This document shows, in pieces, positions 49,643-60,618 of a stretch of 64,000 bases of DNA (position 1 is its first letter; every line of letters begins with the position of its first letter). The DNA is from Muriiphilus sp048268845 (GTDB taxonomy: Bacteria > Pseudomonadota > Alphaproteobacteria > Rhodobacterales > Rhodobacteraceae). The DNA is taken from NCBI GenBank assembly GCA_048268845.1, contig JBLWUQ010000007.1, positions 103,126-167,125 on the forward strand, read 5' to 3'. A program made the translations under genes and the position numbers. The notes below the pieces were generated by a model that had not been told where the DNA came from, ran no database searches, and saw only the letters and a program-made list of their open reading frames with translations.

Positions 49643-50935
49643 CTAACCGACCTGCTTGGCGTAGTCCGCCTTCTGGCGTGCGGTCCAGTCGACACTGACG
49701 TGCCAACCGGTGTCGTCCTGCACCTCGTCGGTGACCACATGCGCATCGTGCAGCCACGCGCGTTTGCGGCCCTCGGCGAACGTCAGTTGCAGGGTTTCGG
49801 CGGTCGTCACCTCGCCCAACCGGGCCTCGATCGTCGCCACCAGCGCCTCGATCCCCGCACCTGTCAGGGCCGAGATCGCCACCACGTCGGGGTTGCGCGC
49901 CGCCTCGGTCTCGCGCGCGGCGCGGGCCTCGGGCACGAGCAGGTCGAGCTTGTTCCAGACCTCGATCTGCGGCACGTCGGCGCCGACGCCAAGCTCGTCG
50001 AGGATCTGATTGACATCGCGCGCCTGCGCCTCGGTCTCGTCGGCGGCGATGTCGCGCACATGCAGGATCAGGTCGGCCCCCAGCACCTCTTCCAGCGTGG
50101 CGCGAAAGGCCGCGACCAGCTGCGTCGGCAGGTCCGAGATGAAGCCGACGGTATCGGACAGGATCACCTTGCGCCCCGAGGCCAGTTCGACCGAGCGCAT
50201 CGTCGGGTCGAGCGTGGCGAACAGCATGTCCTTCACCAGCACCTCGGCGCCGGTCATGCGGTTGAACAGGGTCGACTTGCCGGCGTTGGTATAGCCGACC
50301 AGCGCAACCACCGGAAACGGCACCTTTGCGCGGGCGGCGCGGTGCAATTCACGGGTCTTGACCACCTTGGACAACAGCTTGCGCAGTCGGACAAGCTGGT
50401 CGTCGATCGCGCGCCGGTCGGCCTCGAGCTGGGTCTCGCCGGGGCCGCCGACGAAGCCAAACCCGCCGCGCTGCCGTTCAAGGTGGGTCCAGGCCCGAAC
50501 CAGCCGCGTGCGCTGATAGGACAGCGCCGCCATCTCGACCTGCAACACGCCCTCGCGCGTCGCCGCACGGTCCGAGAAGATCTCGAGGATCAGCCCGGTG
50601 CGGTCGAGGATCTTGACCTTCCAGGACTTTTCCAGATTGCGCTGCTGCACCGGCGACACCGATCCGTCGATCAGCACAAGCTCGACCTCGTTCTCCTCGA
50701 TCCGGGCGCGCAATTCCTCGATCTTGCCGGTGCCGAACAGGTGCCCCGGATGCGCCTTGGCCAGCCGCACGATCTCGGCGCCCTCGACCTCGATCCCCGG
50801 CAACGCCTCGGCCAGCGCCACGGCCTCCTCGAGTGCCGGGCCTGACGGGCGCCTGCTGCGGTTTCCGGTCATTTCCGGGTGGATCACCCAGGCGCGGGTG
50901 GCCACGGCTTCACGCGATATGGGTTCGGTCGTCAT
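49643..50935 (-). CDS. hflX: Ribosome-associated GTPase HflX
   Basis: 430 residues. An N-terminal HflX domain (GHLFGTGKIEEL, about 64-75) is followed by the glycine-rich linker RQRGGFGFVGGPGETQLE (about 154-171) and the GTPase domain with G1 GYTNAGKST (214-222), DTVGFISDLP (G3) and NKLD (G4). It splits stalled or hibernating ribosomes. The C-terminal ~60 residues are a short extra domain. It lies 118 bases downstream of hfq, the usual hfq-hflX pairing. Confidence 0.95.
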   Translation of the reverse strand: MTTEPISREAVATRAWVIHPEMTGNRSRRPSGPALEEAVALAEALPGIEVEGAEIVRLAKAHPGHLFGTGKIEELRARIEENEVELVLIDGSVSPVQQRNLEKSWKVKILDRTGLILEIFSDRAATREGVLQVEMAALSYQRTRLVRAWTHLERQRGGFGFVGGPGETQLEADRRAIDDQLVRLRKLLSKVVKTRELHRAARAKVPFPVVALVGYTNAGKSTLFNRMTGAEVLVKDMLFATLDPTMRSVELASGRKVILSDTVGFISDLPTQLVAAFRATLEEVLGADLILHVRDIAADETEAQARDVNQILDELGVGADVPQIEVWNKLDLLVPEARAARETEAARNPDVVAISALTGAGIEALVATIEARLGEVTTAETLQLTFAEGRKRAWLHDAHVVTDEVQDDTGWHVSVDWTARQKADYAKQVG

Positions 50936-51053
50936 TGGCCAGACTCGGCGTTGGACTCAGGGCGCCACGCGCTGCCCGGCAGATGTGGCAAGGCAATTGC
51001 AGACGTCGTTTCGTCAGCGGGATTGTCCGATCTGGCGCGCCCCGGCGTCAGGA

Positions 51054-51290
51054 TTAGGCGTCCTCGCCATCGTAGAGGCTGATCGGCTGCGACGGCATGA
51101 TCGTCGAGATCGCGTGCTTGTAGACGAGCTGGCTTTGCCCGTCGCGCTTGAGCAACACGCAGAAGTTGTCGAACCACGAGATCACGCCCTGCAATTTCAC
51201 GCCGTTGATCAGAAAGATCGTCACCGGAACCTTGGCCTTGCGGACATGGTTCAGGAACACATCCTGCAAATTCTGCTTGTCGCCAGCCAT
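51054..51290 (-). CDS. hfq: RNA chaperone Hfq
   Basis: 78 residues, the short alphaproteobacterial form. The Sm1 motif includes VPVTIFLINGVKLQGVISWF with the NG...GVI pattern, and the Sm2 motif is YKHAIST. It forms a hexamer that pairs small RNAs with mRNAs. The C-terminal tail is short and acidic. hfq is followed by hflX and lies 112 bases downstream of trkH, in the same direction. Confidence 0.97.
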   Translation of the reverse strand: MAGDKQNLQDVFLNHVRKAKVPVTIFLINGVKLQGVISWFDNFCVLLKRDGQSQLVYKHAISTIMPSQPISLYDGEDA

Positions 51291-51402
51291 CGCTTCTTGC
51301 CCTTGTTTTATCGTGCTGCCGTTTCCCGGCAGAATTGCCTACCAGTTCAGTATGTAACGGCTGAATGAAAGATTCCACCCCCGATTTCAACGCAACACCA
51401 CG

Positions 51403-52935
51403 CTATCGCCGCCAAAGATCCGGGCTGAAAAGCGCCACGATCGCCAGCGTCTCGAGCCGCCCGACCACCATCGCCACGGTCAGGACCAGCTTGGCGGGCG
51501 TGGTCATCAGCGCATAGCGGATCGGCTCGGACCCGGCGACCTCGGCCAGGGGTCCGGTGGTGGTCAGCGCGGCGATGGTCAGCACCGTCGCCTCCTCGAA
51601 GTTCTCGCCGGTCAGCGAGAACGCCGCCATCACCAGCGCCACCGACATCGCCATCAGCATGAAGAACAGCCACGCCATATAGGCACCGCGTCGGCGCAGG
51701 TGCCGCGCCTCGCCGCCCGAGCCGCCGACCGAATGAGGATGCACCAGACGCTCAAGCTCGCGCACCCCGTGCTTGTAGAGCGCGTAGACCCGCAAGAGCT
51801 TGGTCCCCCCCGCCGTGGTCGCCACCCCGCCCCCGATCAGCGCCAGCCCCATCAGCAACAGGCCGGGCGTCTGCAATCCCGACCAGTCGCTTGTCGCGTC
51901 CCAGGAGGCACTCACGAACCCGGTCGTGGTCAGGAACGACAGGACCGTGAACACCGAGCCCCAGAGCGAGGCGAGCGCTTCCGCCGCCGGCAGCGCGGCC
52001 CCCTCGACCTCATAGGTGCCGATGTATTGGCGGACGAACAGGATCAACGGCACGCCCGCCACCAGCAGGCCCGCGATCTGGATTTCAGGGTCGCGGCGCA
52101 GGTCCCTGAGGTCGCTGCCCTGCCCGTCGCGGGCAAAGGTCAGGCGCGAAATGGCAAAGATCAGGAAGACCGCGATCACGACCTCGCCGGCAAAGCCCGC
52201 GCTGCCGCCCGCCACACCGCCGGGGCCGGGCGAAATGCCCGAGGTCGACAGCGTCGACATCGCGTGCACCAGCGCCGTCGCCGGCATCTCGCCCGCGACG
52301 ATCAGCGCGATCCAGAGCGCGATCGTCAGGCCGCCATAGATCGGCAAGAGCCGCGCGCCGTAGACCCTGACCCGATAGGACAGGTCGGCCACCTCGGTGA
52401 TCTGGCGATAGGCCGCGGCCCGCGTCAGGTCCTGCGCCTGCCGCCGTCTGACCTCGAAGCCGCCAAGCGCCATCGGCGCCAGCACCGCGATGGCGCCGAC
52501 CCAGACGAACAGCCCGCCCAGCCAGCCCACCGTCGCCCGCCACAGGTGAAACGACATCGCCAGCCGCCCCGGCTCGTCATAGAGCGTCGCGCCCGTGGTG
52601 GTCAGCGACGAGACCATTTCGACATAGGCGTTGAGGAACGTGGTGTTGCCCACCGCGTCGTGAAACGGCAGGGCGAACTGCATCGGCGCCAGCACGAACA
52701 GCGCCAGAAACGCCCCCAGATGCCGGCGCGGGTGTTCACGCCGCACCTGCCCGGCCATGGCGATGGCGATGAACAGCGCCAGCACCAGTGACAAGGCTCC
52801 GAAGGTAAAGAACACCTCGGCGATGTCCGTCTCGCCGGTCGCGCTGGCATGGGCGGCAGGCAGGAACATCGCGATGCCGCCCACCGCGATCAGGATCACG
52901 AGCAGCGGCAGTTTGGCGATCTGGCTCAGCATCAC
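51403..52935 (-). CDS. trkH: Trk-type potassium uptake protein TrkH
   Basis: 510 residues. The K+-conducting membrane subunit. All four selectivity-filter segments are visible: SLTTTGATLYD (111-120), TLSTSGISPGPG, FLTTTGFVSAS and ALTTTGPLAEV. It follows trkA by 3 bases and works with it, and expression is probably from the ntrX/trkA side. The frame is normal and codon use matches the neighbours. Confidence 0.95.
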   Translation of the reverse strand: MMLSQIAKLPLLVILIAVGGIAMFLPAAHASATGETDIAEVFFTFGALSLVLALFIAIAMAGQVRREHPRRHLGAFLALFVLAPMQFALPFHDAVGNTTFLNAYVEMVSSLTTTGATLYDEPGRLAMSFHLWRATVGWLGGLFVWVGAIAVLAPMALGGFEVRRRQAQDLTRAAAYRQITEVADLSYRVRVYGARLLPIYGGLTIALWIALIVAGEMPATALVHAMSTLSTSGISPGPGGVAGGSAGFAGEVVIAVFLIFAISRLTFARDGQGSDLRDLRRDPEIQIAGLLVAGVPLILFVRQYIGTYEVEGAALPAAEALASLWGSVFTVLSFLTTTGFVSASWDATSDWSGLQTPGLLLMGLALIGGGVATTAGGTKLLRVYALYKHGVRELERLVHPHSVGGSGGEARHLRRRGAYMAWLFFMLMAMSVALVMAAFSLTGENFEEATVLTIAALTTTGPLAEVAGSEPIRYALMTTPAKLVLTVAMVVGRLETLAIVALFSPDLWRR

Positions 52936-52938
52936 GGG

Positions 52939-54315
52939 CTAGAAGAAATCGATCGAGACCTGGAGCAGGCGCTCGACCTCGGGCACATCCGCCGCCAGGG
53001 CGAAGATCACCACCACGTCGCCTTCGTCGATCCGGGTCGCGCCGACCGGCTTGAGGATCTCCTCGCCCTTCATCACCGCGCCCATCAACACGCCCTCGGG
53101 AAACTCGATGTCACGCACCGCCTTGCCGGCGATCGGCGAGGTCGACAGCACCTGCGCCTCGATCACCTCGGCCTCGGCGTCGCCCACCGAATAGACCCCG
53201 CGCACCCGCCCGTGGCGGATATGGCGCAGGATCGAGCTGACGGTGGTGGCGCGCGGGTTGATATAGGCGTCGACGCCAAGCGGCTCCATCAGCGGCACCA
53301 GCGAGGGGTCATTGACCAGACAGATCGCCATCGGACAACCGGCCGACTTGGCGCGCACCGCGGCCAGCATGTTGACCTTGTCGTCATCGGTGACGGCGAG
53401 GATCGCGTCGGCGCGGTGGATGCCGGCCTCTTTCAGCAGTTCCATGTCCATGCCGTTGCCGTGCAGCACGACGGTGCGCTCGAGCGAATCGGCGGCGCGT
53501 TCGGCGATTTCGCGGTTCAGCTCGATCACCTTGGCGCGCACCCGGTCCGAGCGCGCCTCGAGCGCCTGCGCCACCGACAGCCCGACATTGCCGCCGCCAA
53601 GGATCACGATCCTTTCCTGACGCTTCACCGACTTGCCGAAGATCTCGAGCGTCCGGTTCACGTCGCCGGCTTCGGCGAAGACATAGACCTGATCGCCGAC
53701 GAAAAGCTGATCGCCGCTTTCGGGGGCGAACAGCGAATTGTCGCGCCGGACCCCGACCACGACGGCCTTGAGTGTCGAGAACAGGTCGGTCAATTGCCTG
53801 AGCGGCGTGTTCACCACCGGGCAATCCTCGTCCAGCGCGATGCCCAGAAGCATCGCCCGTCCACCCAGAAAGGTCTCGACGTCGAATGCCGTCGGTGCCG
53901 AGAGCCGCCGCAACGCGGCCTCGGCAACTTCGCGCTCGGGGCTGATCACCACGTCGATCGGCAGGTGTTCCTGACGGTAGAGGTCGGCATAGGTCGGGTT
54001 GAGATAGCTTCGCGCCCGCAGCCGGGCAATCTTGCGTGGCACCGAGAAGATCGAATGTGCCACCTGACAGGTCACCATGTTGACCTCGTCGGAATAGGTC
54101 GCGGCGATCACCATGTCGGCGTCGCGCGCCCCGGCGCGTTCGAGCACATCAGGATAGGAGGCAAAGCCCGTCACCCCCTGCACGTCCAGCGTGTCGGTCG
54201 CCCGCGCAACCAGTTCGGGGTTGTTGTCGACCACCGTCACATCGTTCTTTTCGCCCGAGAGGTGGCGCGCGATCTGCCAGCCGACCTGGCCCGCGCCGCA
54301 GATGACGACCTTCAT
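52939..54315 (-). CDS. trkA: Trk system potassium transporter regulatory subunit TrkA
   Basis: 458 residues with two RCK (NAD-binding) halves. The first has ICGAGQVGWQIA (6-17), the second ILGGGNVGLSVAQ (about 235-247), each followed by a TrkA-C domain. It binds NAD(H) or ATP and gates TrkH. It is positioned between ntrX (66 bases upstream) and trkH (3 bases downstream), a common alphaproteobacterial order. Confidence 0.96.
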   Translation of the reverse strand: MKVVICGAGQVGWQIARHLSGEKNDVTVVDNNPELVARATDTLDVQGVTGFASYPDVLERAGARDADMVIAATYSDEVNMVTCQVAHSIFSVPRKIARLRARSYLNPTYADLYRQEHLPIDVVISPEREVAEAALRRLSAPTAFDVETFLGGRAMLLGIALDEDCPVVNTPLRQLTDLFSTLKAVVVGVRRDNSLFAPESGDQLFVGDQVYVFAEAGDVNRTLEIFGKSVKRQERIVILGGGNVGLSVAQALEARSDRVRAKVIELNREIAERAADSLERTVVLHGNGMDMELLKEAGIHRADAILAVTDDDKVNMLAAVRAKSAGCPMAICLVNDPSLVPLMEPLGVDAYINPRATTVSSILRHIRHGRVRGVYSVGDAEAEVIEAQVLSTSPIAGKAVRDIEFPEGVLMGAVMKGEEILKPVGATRIDEGDVVVIFALAADVPEVERLLQVSIDFF

Positions 54316-54381
54316 GAGTTCAGCCTTCTGATGCCCCGCGCCAAGCCATGGCAGACAGGGTGTGAAAGGTCAACGCGCGCC

Positions 54382-55794
54382 CTAGAACGCGTCATCGTCC
54401 TCGGCGACAAAGGCCACCCGCGCGCCCGATTTGGTGGCGGTCACGACCCCCAGCGATTTCAGCTTGCGGTGCAGCGCCGAGCGTTCCATGCCAACAAAAT
54501 TCGCGGTGCGCGAGATGTTGCCGCCGAAGCGGTTGATCTGGGTCAGAAGGTATTCGCGCTCGAACGCCTCGCGCGCCTCGCGCAGCGGCAGCGTCGCCAG
54601 CGCCGCAGGCAGCACCACCGTCCCGCCCTCGGCGGCGGCTCCGGCCTCGGCCTCGGGCAATTCGCGCGCCTCGATCGGCCCGGTGCCGTCGCCCAGGATC
54701 AGCACGCGCTCGATCACGTTCTTCAACTGGCGCACGTTGCCCGGCCAGGGCATCGACTGCAACATCGCCTTGGCGTCCTCGGCGAGATCGCGCAGCGGCA
54801 GGCCCTGGGTCTTGTTGAAGGCGGCGATGAAGTGCTCGGCCAGACGCGGAATATCCTCGCGCCGCTCCGCCAGCGGCGGCACCGCGATCGGCACCACGTT
54901 CAGCCGGTGATACAGTTCCTCGCGGAAGCGTTGCGCGGCGATCTCGGCTTGCAGATCGCGGGTGGTCGAGGAAATCACCCTGATGTCGACCTTCACCTTG
55001 TCGATACCGCCGACGCGGGCAAAACGCTGTTCGACCAGCACCCGCAGGATCTTGGACTGGGTGCCCAAGGGCATGTCGGCTACCTCGTCGAAATAGATCA
55101 CGCCGCCATTGGCTTCCTCCAGCAGCCCCTTTTCGATGCCGCGGTCGGGGCTTTCGCGCCCGAACAGCACTTCCTCCATCCGGTCGGGTTCGATCGAGGC
55201 GGAATTGACGCTGACAAAGGGGGAGCGGGCCCGGTCGGAGCCGGCATGGATGATCCGCGCCGCCAGTTCCTTGCCCGACCCCGCCGGCCCGGTCAAAAGC
55301 ACCCGCCCGTTCGAGCGCATCACCTTCTCGAGGTTCGATTTCAGCGCCCGGAACGCCGCCGAGCCGCCGATCATCTCGGTCGGCACGCTGTCGCGGCGTT
55401 TCAGCTCGACGTTTTCGCGGCGCAGACGCGAGGTTTCCATCGCGCGGCGGATCACCACCAGCAACTGGTCGATGTTGAAGGGTTTTTCGATGAAGTCGTA
55501 GGCACCCTGCTTGATCGCGGCGACCGCTATCTCGATGTTGCCGTGGCCCGATATGATCACCACCGGCACGTCGGGATGCTCGCGCTTGACCATCTTCAGG
55601 ATGTCGATCCCGTCCATGGCCGAATCCTTGAGCCAGATGTCGAGGATCATCAGCGCCGGTTGGTCCTTGTTGACCTCGGCCACCGCCTCGTCCGACGTTC
55701 CGGCGAGGCGCGTGGTATAGCCCTCGTCCTTGAGGATGTCCGAGATCAGCTCGCGGATATCGCGTTCGTCGTCGACAATGAGAATATCTGCCAT
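54382..55794 (-). CDS. ntrX: Nitrogen assimilation response regulator NtrX
   Basis: 470 residues. The receiver domain has D8/D9 and phospho-acceptor D52. The AAA+ domain has Walker A GPAGSGKE (169-176) and Walker B IYFDEVADM, and a FIS-type HTH is at the C terminus (NISRTANFVGMERSALHRKL). The GAFTGA loop that contacts sigma-54 is missing: after EEVLFG comes RESPDRGIEKGLLEEANGG. This is typical of alphaproteobacterial NtrX, which usually does not act through sigma-54. It responds to NtrY and influences nitrogen, redox and envelope genes. The ATG at 55794 (MADILIVDDE) is chosen; it lies 16 bases after the ntrY stop. Confidence 0.93.
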   Translation of the reverse strand: MADILIVDDERDIRELISDILKDEGYTTRLAGTSDEAVAEVNKDQPALMILDIWLKDSAMDGIDILKMVKREHPDVPVVIISGHGNIEIAVAAIKQGAYDFIEKPFNIDQLLVVIRRAMETSRLRRENVELKRRDSVPTEMIGGSAAFRALKSNLEKVMRSNGRVLLTGPAGSGKELAARIIHAGSDRARSPFVSVNSASIEPDRMEEVLFGRESPDRGIEKGLLEEANGGVIYFDEVADMPLGTQSKILRVLVEQRFARVGGIDKVKVDIRVISSTTRDLQAEIAAQRFREELYHRLNVVPIAVPPLAERREDIPRLAEHFIAAFNKTQGLPLRDLAEDAKAMLQSMPWPGNVRQLKNVIERVLILGDGTGPIEARELPEAEAGAAAEGGTVVLPAALATLPLREAREAFEREYLLTQINRFGGNISRTANFVGMERSALHRKLKSLGVVTATKSGARVAFVAEDDDAF

Positions 55795-55810
55795 CTCTTG
55801 TTTTCCCTCG

Positions 55811-58099
55811 TTACTCGGCCGCATCCTGTTCGGCCACCGCCGGGCTGATCGGCAGGCGCACCACTGCCATCGCCCCCGCCCTGTCGGTGCCGCCGAACCT
55901 CTCGGCGTCCATCAATGTCAGGCTGCCACCATGTTCCTCGATGATCTTCTTCACGATGGGCAGGCCAAGCCCGGTGCCCTTGTCACGGGTGGTCACATAA
56001 GGCTCGAACAGCCGCGAACGGTCGTCGGGCAGGCCGATGCCGTTGTCGGACACCGTGACCACGCCCTCGTCACCGTCGCGCGACAGTTCAACGCGGATCA
56101 TCGGCCGGTGCCCCTCCGGAGCCTGACCTTTCTCCTGCAGGCTTTCAATCGCCTCGCCAGCGTTCTTGATCAGGTTGGTCAGCGCCTGCCCGATCATCGT
56201 CTCGTCAAGCTGCGCCGGCATCGCACCTGCGGGCAGATCGGTCTCGATCATCACATCGACCTGCCCGGCCTTCTGCAGCGTCACCGCGTCGCGCACCAGT
56301 TGCGCGAGGTCGGCGGGTTTCTTTTCGGGCTCGGGCATCCGGGCGAATTTCGAGAACTCGTCGACGATGCGGCGCAGATCCTCGGTCTGGCGGATGATCA
56401 CGCTGGTCAGGTTCTCCAGATCGTCGGCGTCGGGTTCATCGAGCTTGCGGGTGAACTTGCGCTTGATCCGTTCGGCCGACAACTGGATCGGTGTGAGCGG
56501 GTTCTTGATCTCATGCGCGATGCGCCGCGCCACGTCGGCCCAGGCGGCCATGCGCTGTGCCGAGACCAGATCGGTGACGTCATCGAACGCGACGACATAG
56601 CCTTCCAGCGCACCTTCGTCCGAGATCCTGCGCGCCATGCGCACCAGCAGGCGCTCCTGCCGCGCGACGCGCGCCAGCCCCAGCTCCTCCTGAACCCGCT
56701 CGGCGTCCTCGTCGGCGCGCAGCCGGTCCAGCAGCGGGCCGAACTCGGGCACCACCAGCGCCAGTTCGGCGTGCTGCGGCGCCTCGACGTCGATCCCCAG
56801 CATGCTGCGCGCGGACCGGTTCATGAAATCCACCCGCCCGGCGGAATCGAGCCCGATCACCCCGGCGGTGACTGAACTCAGCACGTTGTCGAACAGCCGG
56901 CGGCGGCGTTCGATCTGTTCGGTGTTCTCCAGCAGCCTCTGGCGCTGGCCGCGAAGCTGATGCGTCATGCGGTTGAACAGCCGCCCCAGCATCGCGATCT
57001 CGTCCTCGCCTTCCTCCTCGGGCACCCGCACGTCAAGATCGCCGCCACCGACCCGCTCGGCCGCCTGCGCCAGCCGCCCGATCGGGCCGGACAGGCGTTC
57101 TGCGAACCACATCCCCAGCCAGGTCGCCGCCAGCACCAGGATCGCGGCGAAACCCAGATAGATCAGGCCGAACTCGAACAACACCTGGCCGCGCTGGTTC
57201 TCGAGCTGCTGATAGAACCGCACCGTTTCCTGAGTTTCGTCGAGCAGGTTGAGGATTGCGCCGTCGACATCGCGCGACACGTAGAGCAGGTGGTCGGGGT
57301 AAGCCGTGAGGTGAACGATGGCGCGGAACTCATTGATATCCCAGTCTTCCACGACGACGGTTTCGCCCGCCAGCGCCTGCTCGACCGCTTCCGCCGTGGG
57401 GTGTTCGAAGTCGAACAGATAGGAACGGTCGCCGCGCAAGAGCAGGTCGCCGGTCGAATCGATGATATAGGCCTCGCGCAACCCGCGCTGAATCCGGGTC
57501 TGGCCCTGCGCCAGCGCCTGACGCAACTGCCCGTCCGACAACAGCGGGTTGGTCTGCTTGGCGAGGTCGAGGAAAGCCGCCAGCGCCTCGGCGTCCTGCA
57601 CCAGCCCGTCGCGATGCTCGCTCTCATAGGCCTGGGCGGCGTCCAGCGAATTGCGCACCACCCGGCTGACCCGGTCGGAAAACCAGCCCTCGAGCCCGAC
57701 GTTCACGGTGAGCACGGCAAAGACCGCCACCAGCACGGTCGGCAGCAGCGCAAGGAAGGCAAACGCCCCGGTCAGGCGCAGGTGCAGCCGCGAGCCTGCC
57801 GATTTCGCCCGCCGCGCGGCGACCATGCGCACGACCCCCGACAGGACCAGCGCCGCCACGACCAGCACATAGACGAAGTCGGCCAGCAGCACGATCCTGA
57901 GCGTCGCCGATTGCGCCCCCTGATCGAGCGGGCCAAGCACCAGATAGGTCATGACCGCCAGGGCCGGGCCGAGAATCACCAGCCCGAAGGTTGCAAGGGA
58001 TTGCACCCGGCGCAGCTTGCGCAGCCGGGCAATCCGCTCCCATGTCCATGGCCGCTTGCCGTTCTGTTTCACGCTGTCACCAGTCACGCCGGGCCTCAT
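55811..58099 (-). CDS. ntrY: Sensor histidine kinase NtrY
   Basis: 762 residues. The N-terminal membrane part has about four helices (34-57, 67-92, 108-133, 311-333) with a periplasmic region at about 134-305, followed by HAMP (about 334-390), PAS (about 400-510), the phospho-acceptor H529 in RIAHEIKNPLTP and a HATPase with DNGIGLPDD and GTGLGLPIV. It phosphorylates NtrX and senses nitrogen or oxygen/redox state in relatives. It follows ntrC by 86 bases. Confidence 0.95.
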   Translation of the reverse strand: MRPGVTGDSVKQNGKRPWTWERIARLRKLRRVQSLATFGLVILGPALAVMTYLVLGPLDQGAQSATLRIVLLADFVYVLVVAALVLSGVVRMVAARRAKSAGSRLHLRLTGAFAFLALLPTVLVAVFAVLTVNVGLEGWFSDRVSRVVRNSLDAAQAYESEHRDGLVQDAEALAAFLDLAKQTNPLLSDGQLRQALAQGQTRIQRGLREAYIIDSTGDLLLRGDRSYLFDFEHPTAEAVEQALAGETVVVEDWDINEFRAIVHLTAYPDHLLYVSRDVDGAILNLLDETQETVRFYQQLENQRGQVLFEFGLIYLGFAAILVLAATWLGMWFAERLSGPIGRLAQAAERVGGGDLDVRVPEEEGEDEIAMLGRLFNRMTHQLRGQRQRLLENTEQIERRRRLFDNVLSSVTAGVIGLDSAGRVDFMNRSARSMLGIDVEAPQHAELALVVPEFGPLLDRLRADEDAERVQEELGLARVARQERLLVRMARRISDEGALEGYVVAFDDVTDLVSAQRMAAWADVARRIAHEIKNPLTPIQLSAERIKRKFTRKLDEPDADDLENLTSVIIRQTEDLRRIVDEFSKFARMPEPEKKPADLAQLVRDAVTLQKAGQVDVMIETDLPAGAMPAQLDETMIGQALTNLIKNAGEAIESLQEKGQAPEGHRPMIRVELSRDGDEGVVTVSDNGIGLPDDRSRLFEPYVTTRDKGTGLGLPIVKKIIEEHGGSLTLMDAERFGGTDRAGAMAVVRLPISPAVAEQDAAE

Positions 58100-58185
58100 G
58101 TTGCCCCCGTGCGCATGGGACGGGGAACTGCCTGTCGGGGCAAGGGTCTGCGACTGACACCCTTATGCCACGCTCTGTGGCCGGT

Positions 58186-59547
<1,362 letters not shown>

Positions 59548-59550
59548 CGT

Positions 59551-60618
59551 CTACTCCTGTCCTTCGGGTGCCACCGGCAACGAGATGCGAAACCGCGTGC
59601 GCCCCGGCTGGCTTTCGACCGCGATCCAGCCGTCATGGTCCGAGATGATCTTGGACACCAGCGCCAACCCCAGCCCGGTGCCGTTCTCGCGCCCCGATAT
59701 GAACGGCTCGAAGATCTGCGCCGCGATGTCGGGCGCGATGCCGGGGCCGTCGTCGATGACCTCGACCTGAAGCGGCAACCCGGTGCCCGACCCATCCGCA
59801 CGGCGAAGCCGGAGCGCGTGGTCATAGAAGGTGCGCAACCGGATCGTGCCGCCCGTCCTGCCCGCCGCCTCGGCGGCGTTTCGGATCAGGTTCAGGAAAA
59901 CCTGAATGATCTGGTCGGCATCAACGAAGGTCTGCGGCAGCGACGGGTCATAGTCCTTTTCAATCCGCATTCCGGCGGCAAACCCGACCTCGGCCGATTG
60001 GCGCGCCCGATCGAGCAGGTCATGGACATTGACCACCGCGCGCTGCGGCGGGCGCAGGTTGCCGAACTCCTCGACCTGATCGAGAAGTGCGACGATCCGC
60101 CGGCTCTCGGCGACGATCAGGTCGGTCAACTCGCGGTCCTCGCCCGAAAGCTCCATCGCCAGAAGCTGCGCCGCGCCAGTGATCCCGGCCAGCGGGTTCT
60201 TGATCTCATGCGCCAGCATTTCGGCCATGCCGATCGCCGAGCGCGCCGCCGACCGCACCCCCTGCCCCTCGCCCAGCCGATCTGCGAGGTGACGCGGCTC
60301 GATCAGTATCAGCACCCGGCCCGCGCCGCCGACGACCGGCGCGATGCGCAAGTCGCACTCGACCTGCGGCGCACCCGCTGCGGCGACCCCGACGCGGTTG
60401 ATGAAGACCGGCCCGCCACCCTGCCGCACCCGCGCGAAAGCCGCTGCCAGATCAGTGTCGACTGCCACCCTGCCCGCCAGCGACAGCCCGTTCAGTGCCC
60501 TGGCGGAAGCATTCAGAAACGCCTCGCCCGCCGCGTTCACCCCGGCGATCCGGTCGCCCCGGTCGATCAGCACCCCCGGCACCGGCAACGAGGCCCAGAG
60601 CGCGCCATCGTCCATCAC
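59551..60618 (-). CDS. ntrB: Nitrogen regulation histidine kinase NtrB
   Basis: 355 residues, soluble. The PAS-like N terminus is at about 1-125, the phospho-acceptor H137 lies in EMLAHEIKNPLAG, and the HATPase domain has DDGPGIAPD and GTGLGLALV. It controls NtrC phosphorylation in response to PII (GlnB). Its ATG overlaps the dusB stop as ATGA (60615-60618), and ntrC follows 3 bases after its stop. Confidence 0.95.
   Translation of the reverse strand: MMDDGALWASLPVPGVLIDRGDRIAGVNAAGEAFLNASARALNGLSLAGRVAVDTDLAAAFARVRQGGGPVFINRVGVAAAGAPQVECDLRIAPVVGGAGRVLILIEPRHLADRLGEGQGVRSAARSAIGMAEMLAHEIKNPLAGITGAAQLLAMELSGEDRELTDLIVAESRRIVALLDQVEEFGNLRPPQRAVVNVHDLLDRARQSAEVGFAAGMRIEKDYDPSLPQTFVDADQIIQVFLNLIRNAAEAAGRTGGTIRLRTFYDHALRLRRADGSGTGLPLQVEVIDDGPGIAPDIAAQIFEPFISGRENGTGLGLALVSKIISDHDGWIAVESQPGRTRFRISLPVAPEGQE

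Noticed and set aside
52849..55848. 999-codon open frame antisense to trkA and ntrX
   Set aside because: It spans two well-supported genes and the gap between them with no protein-like features.
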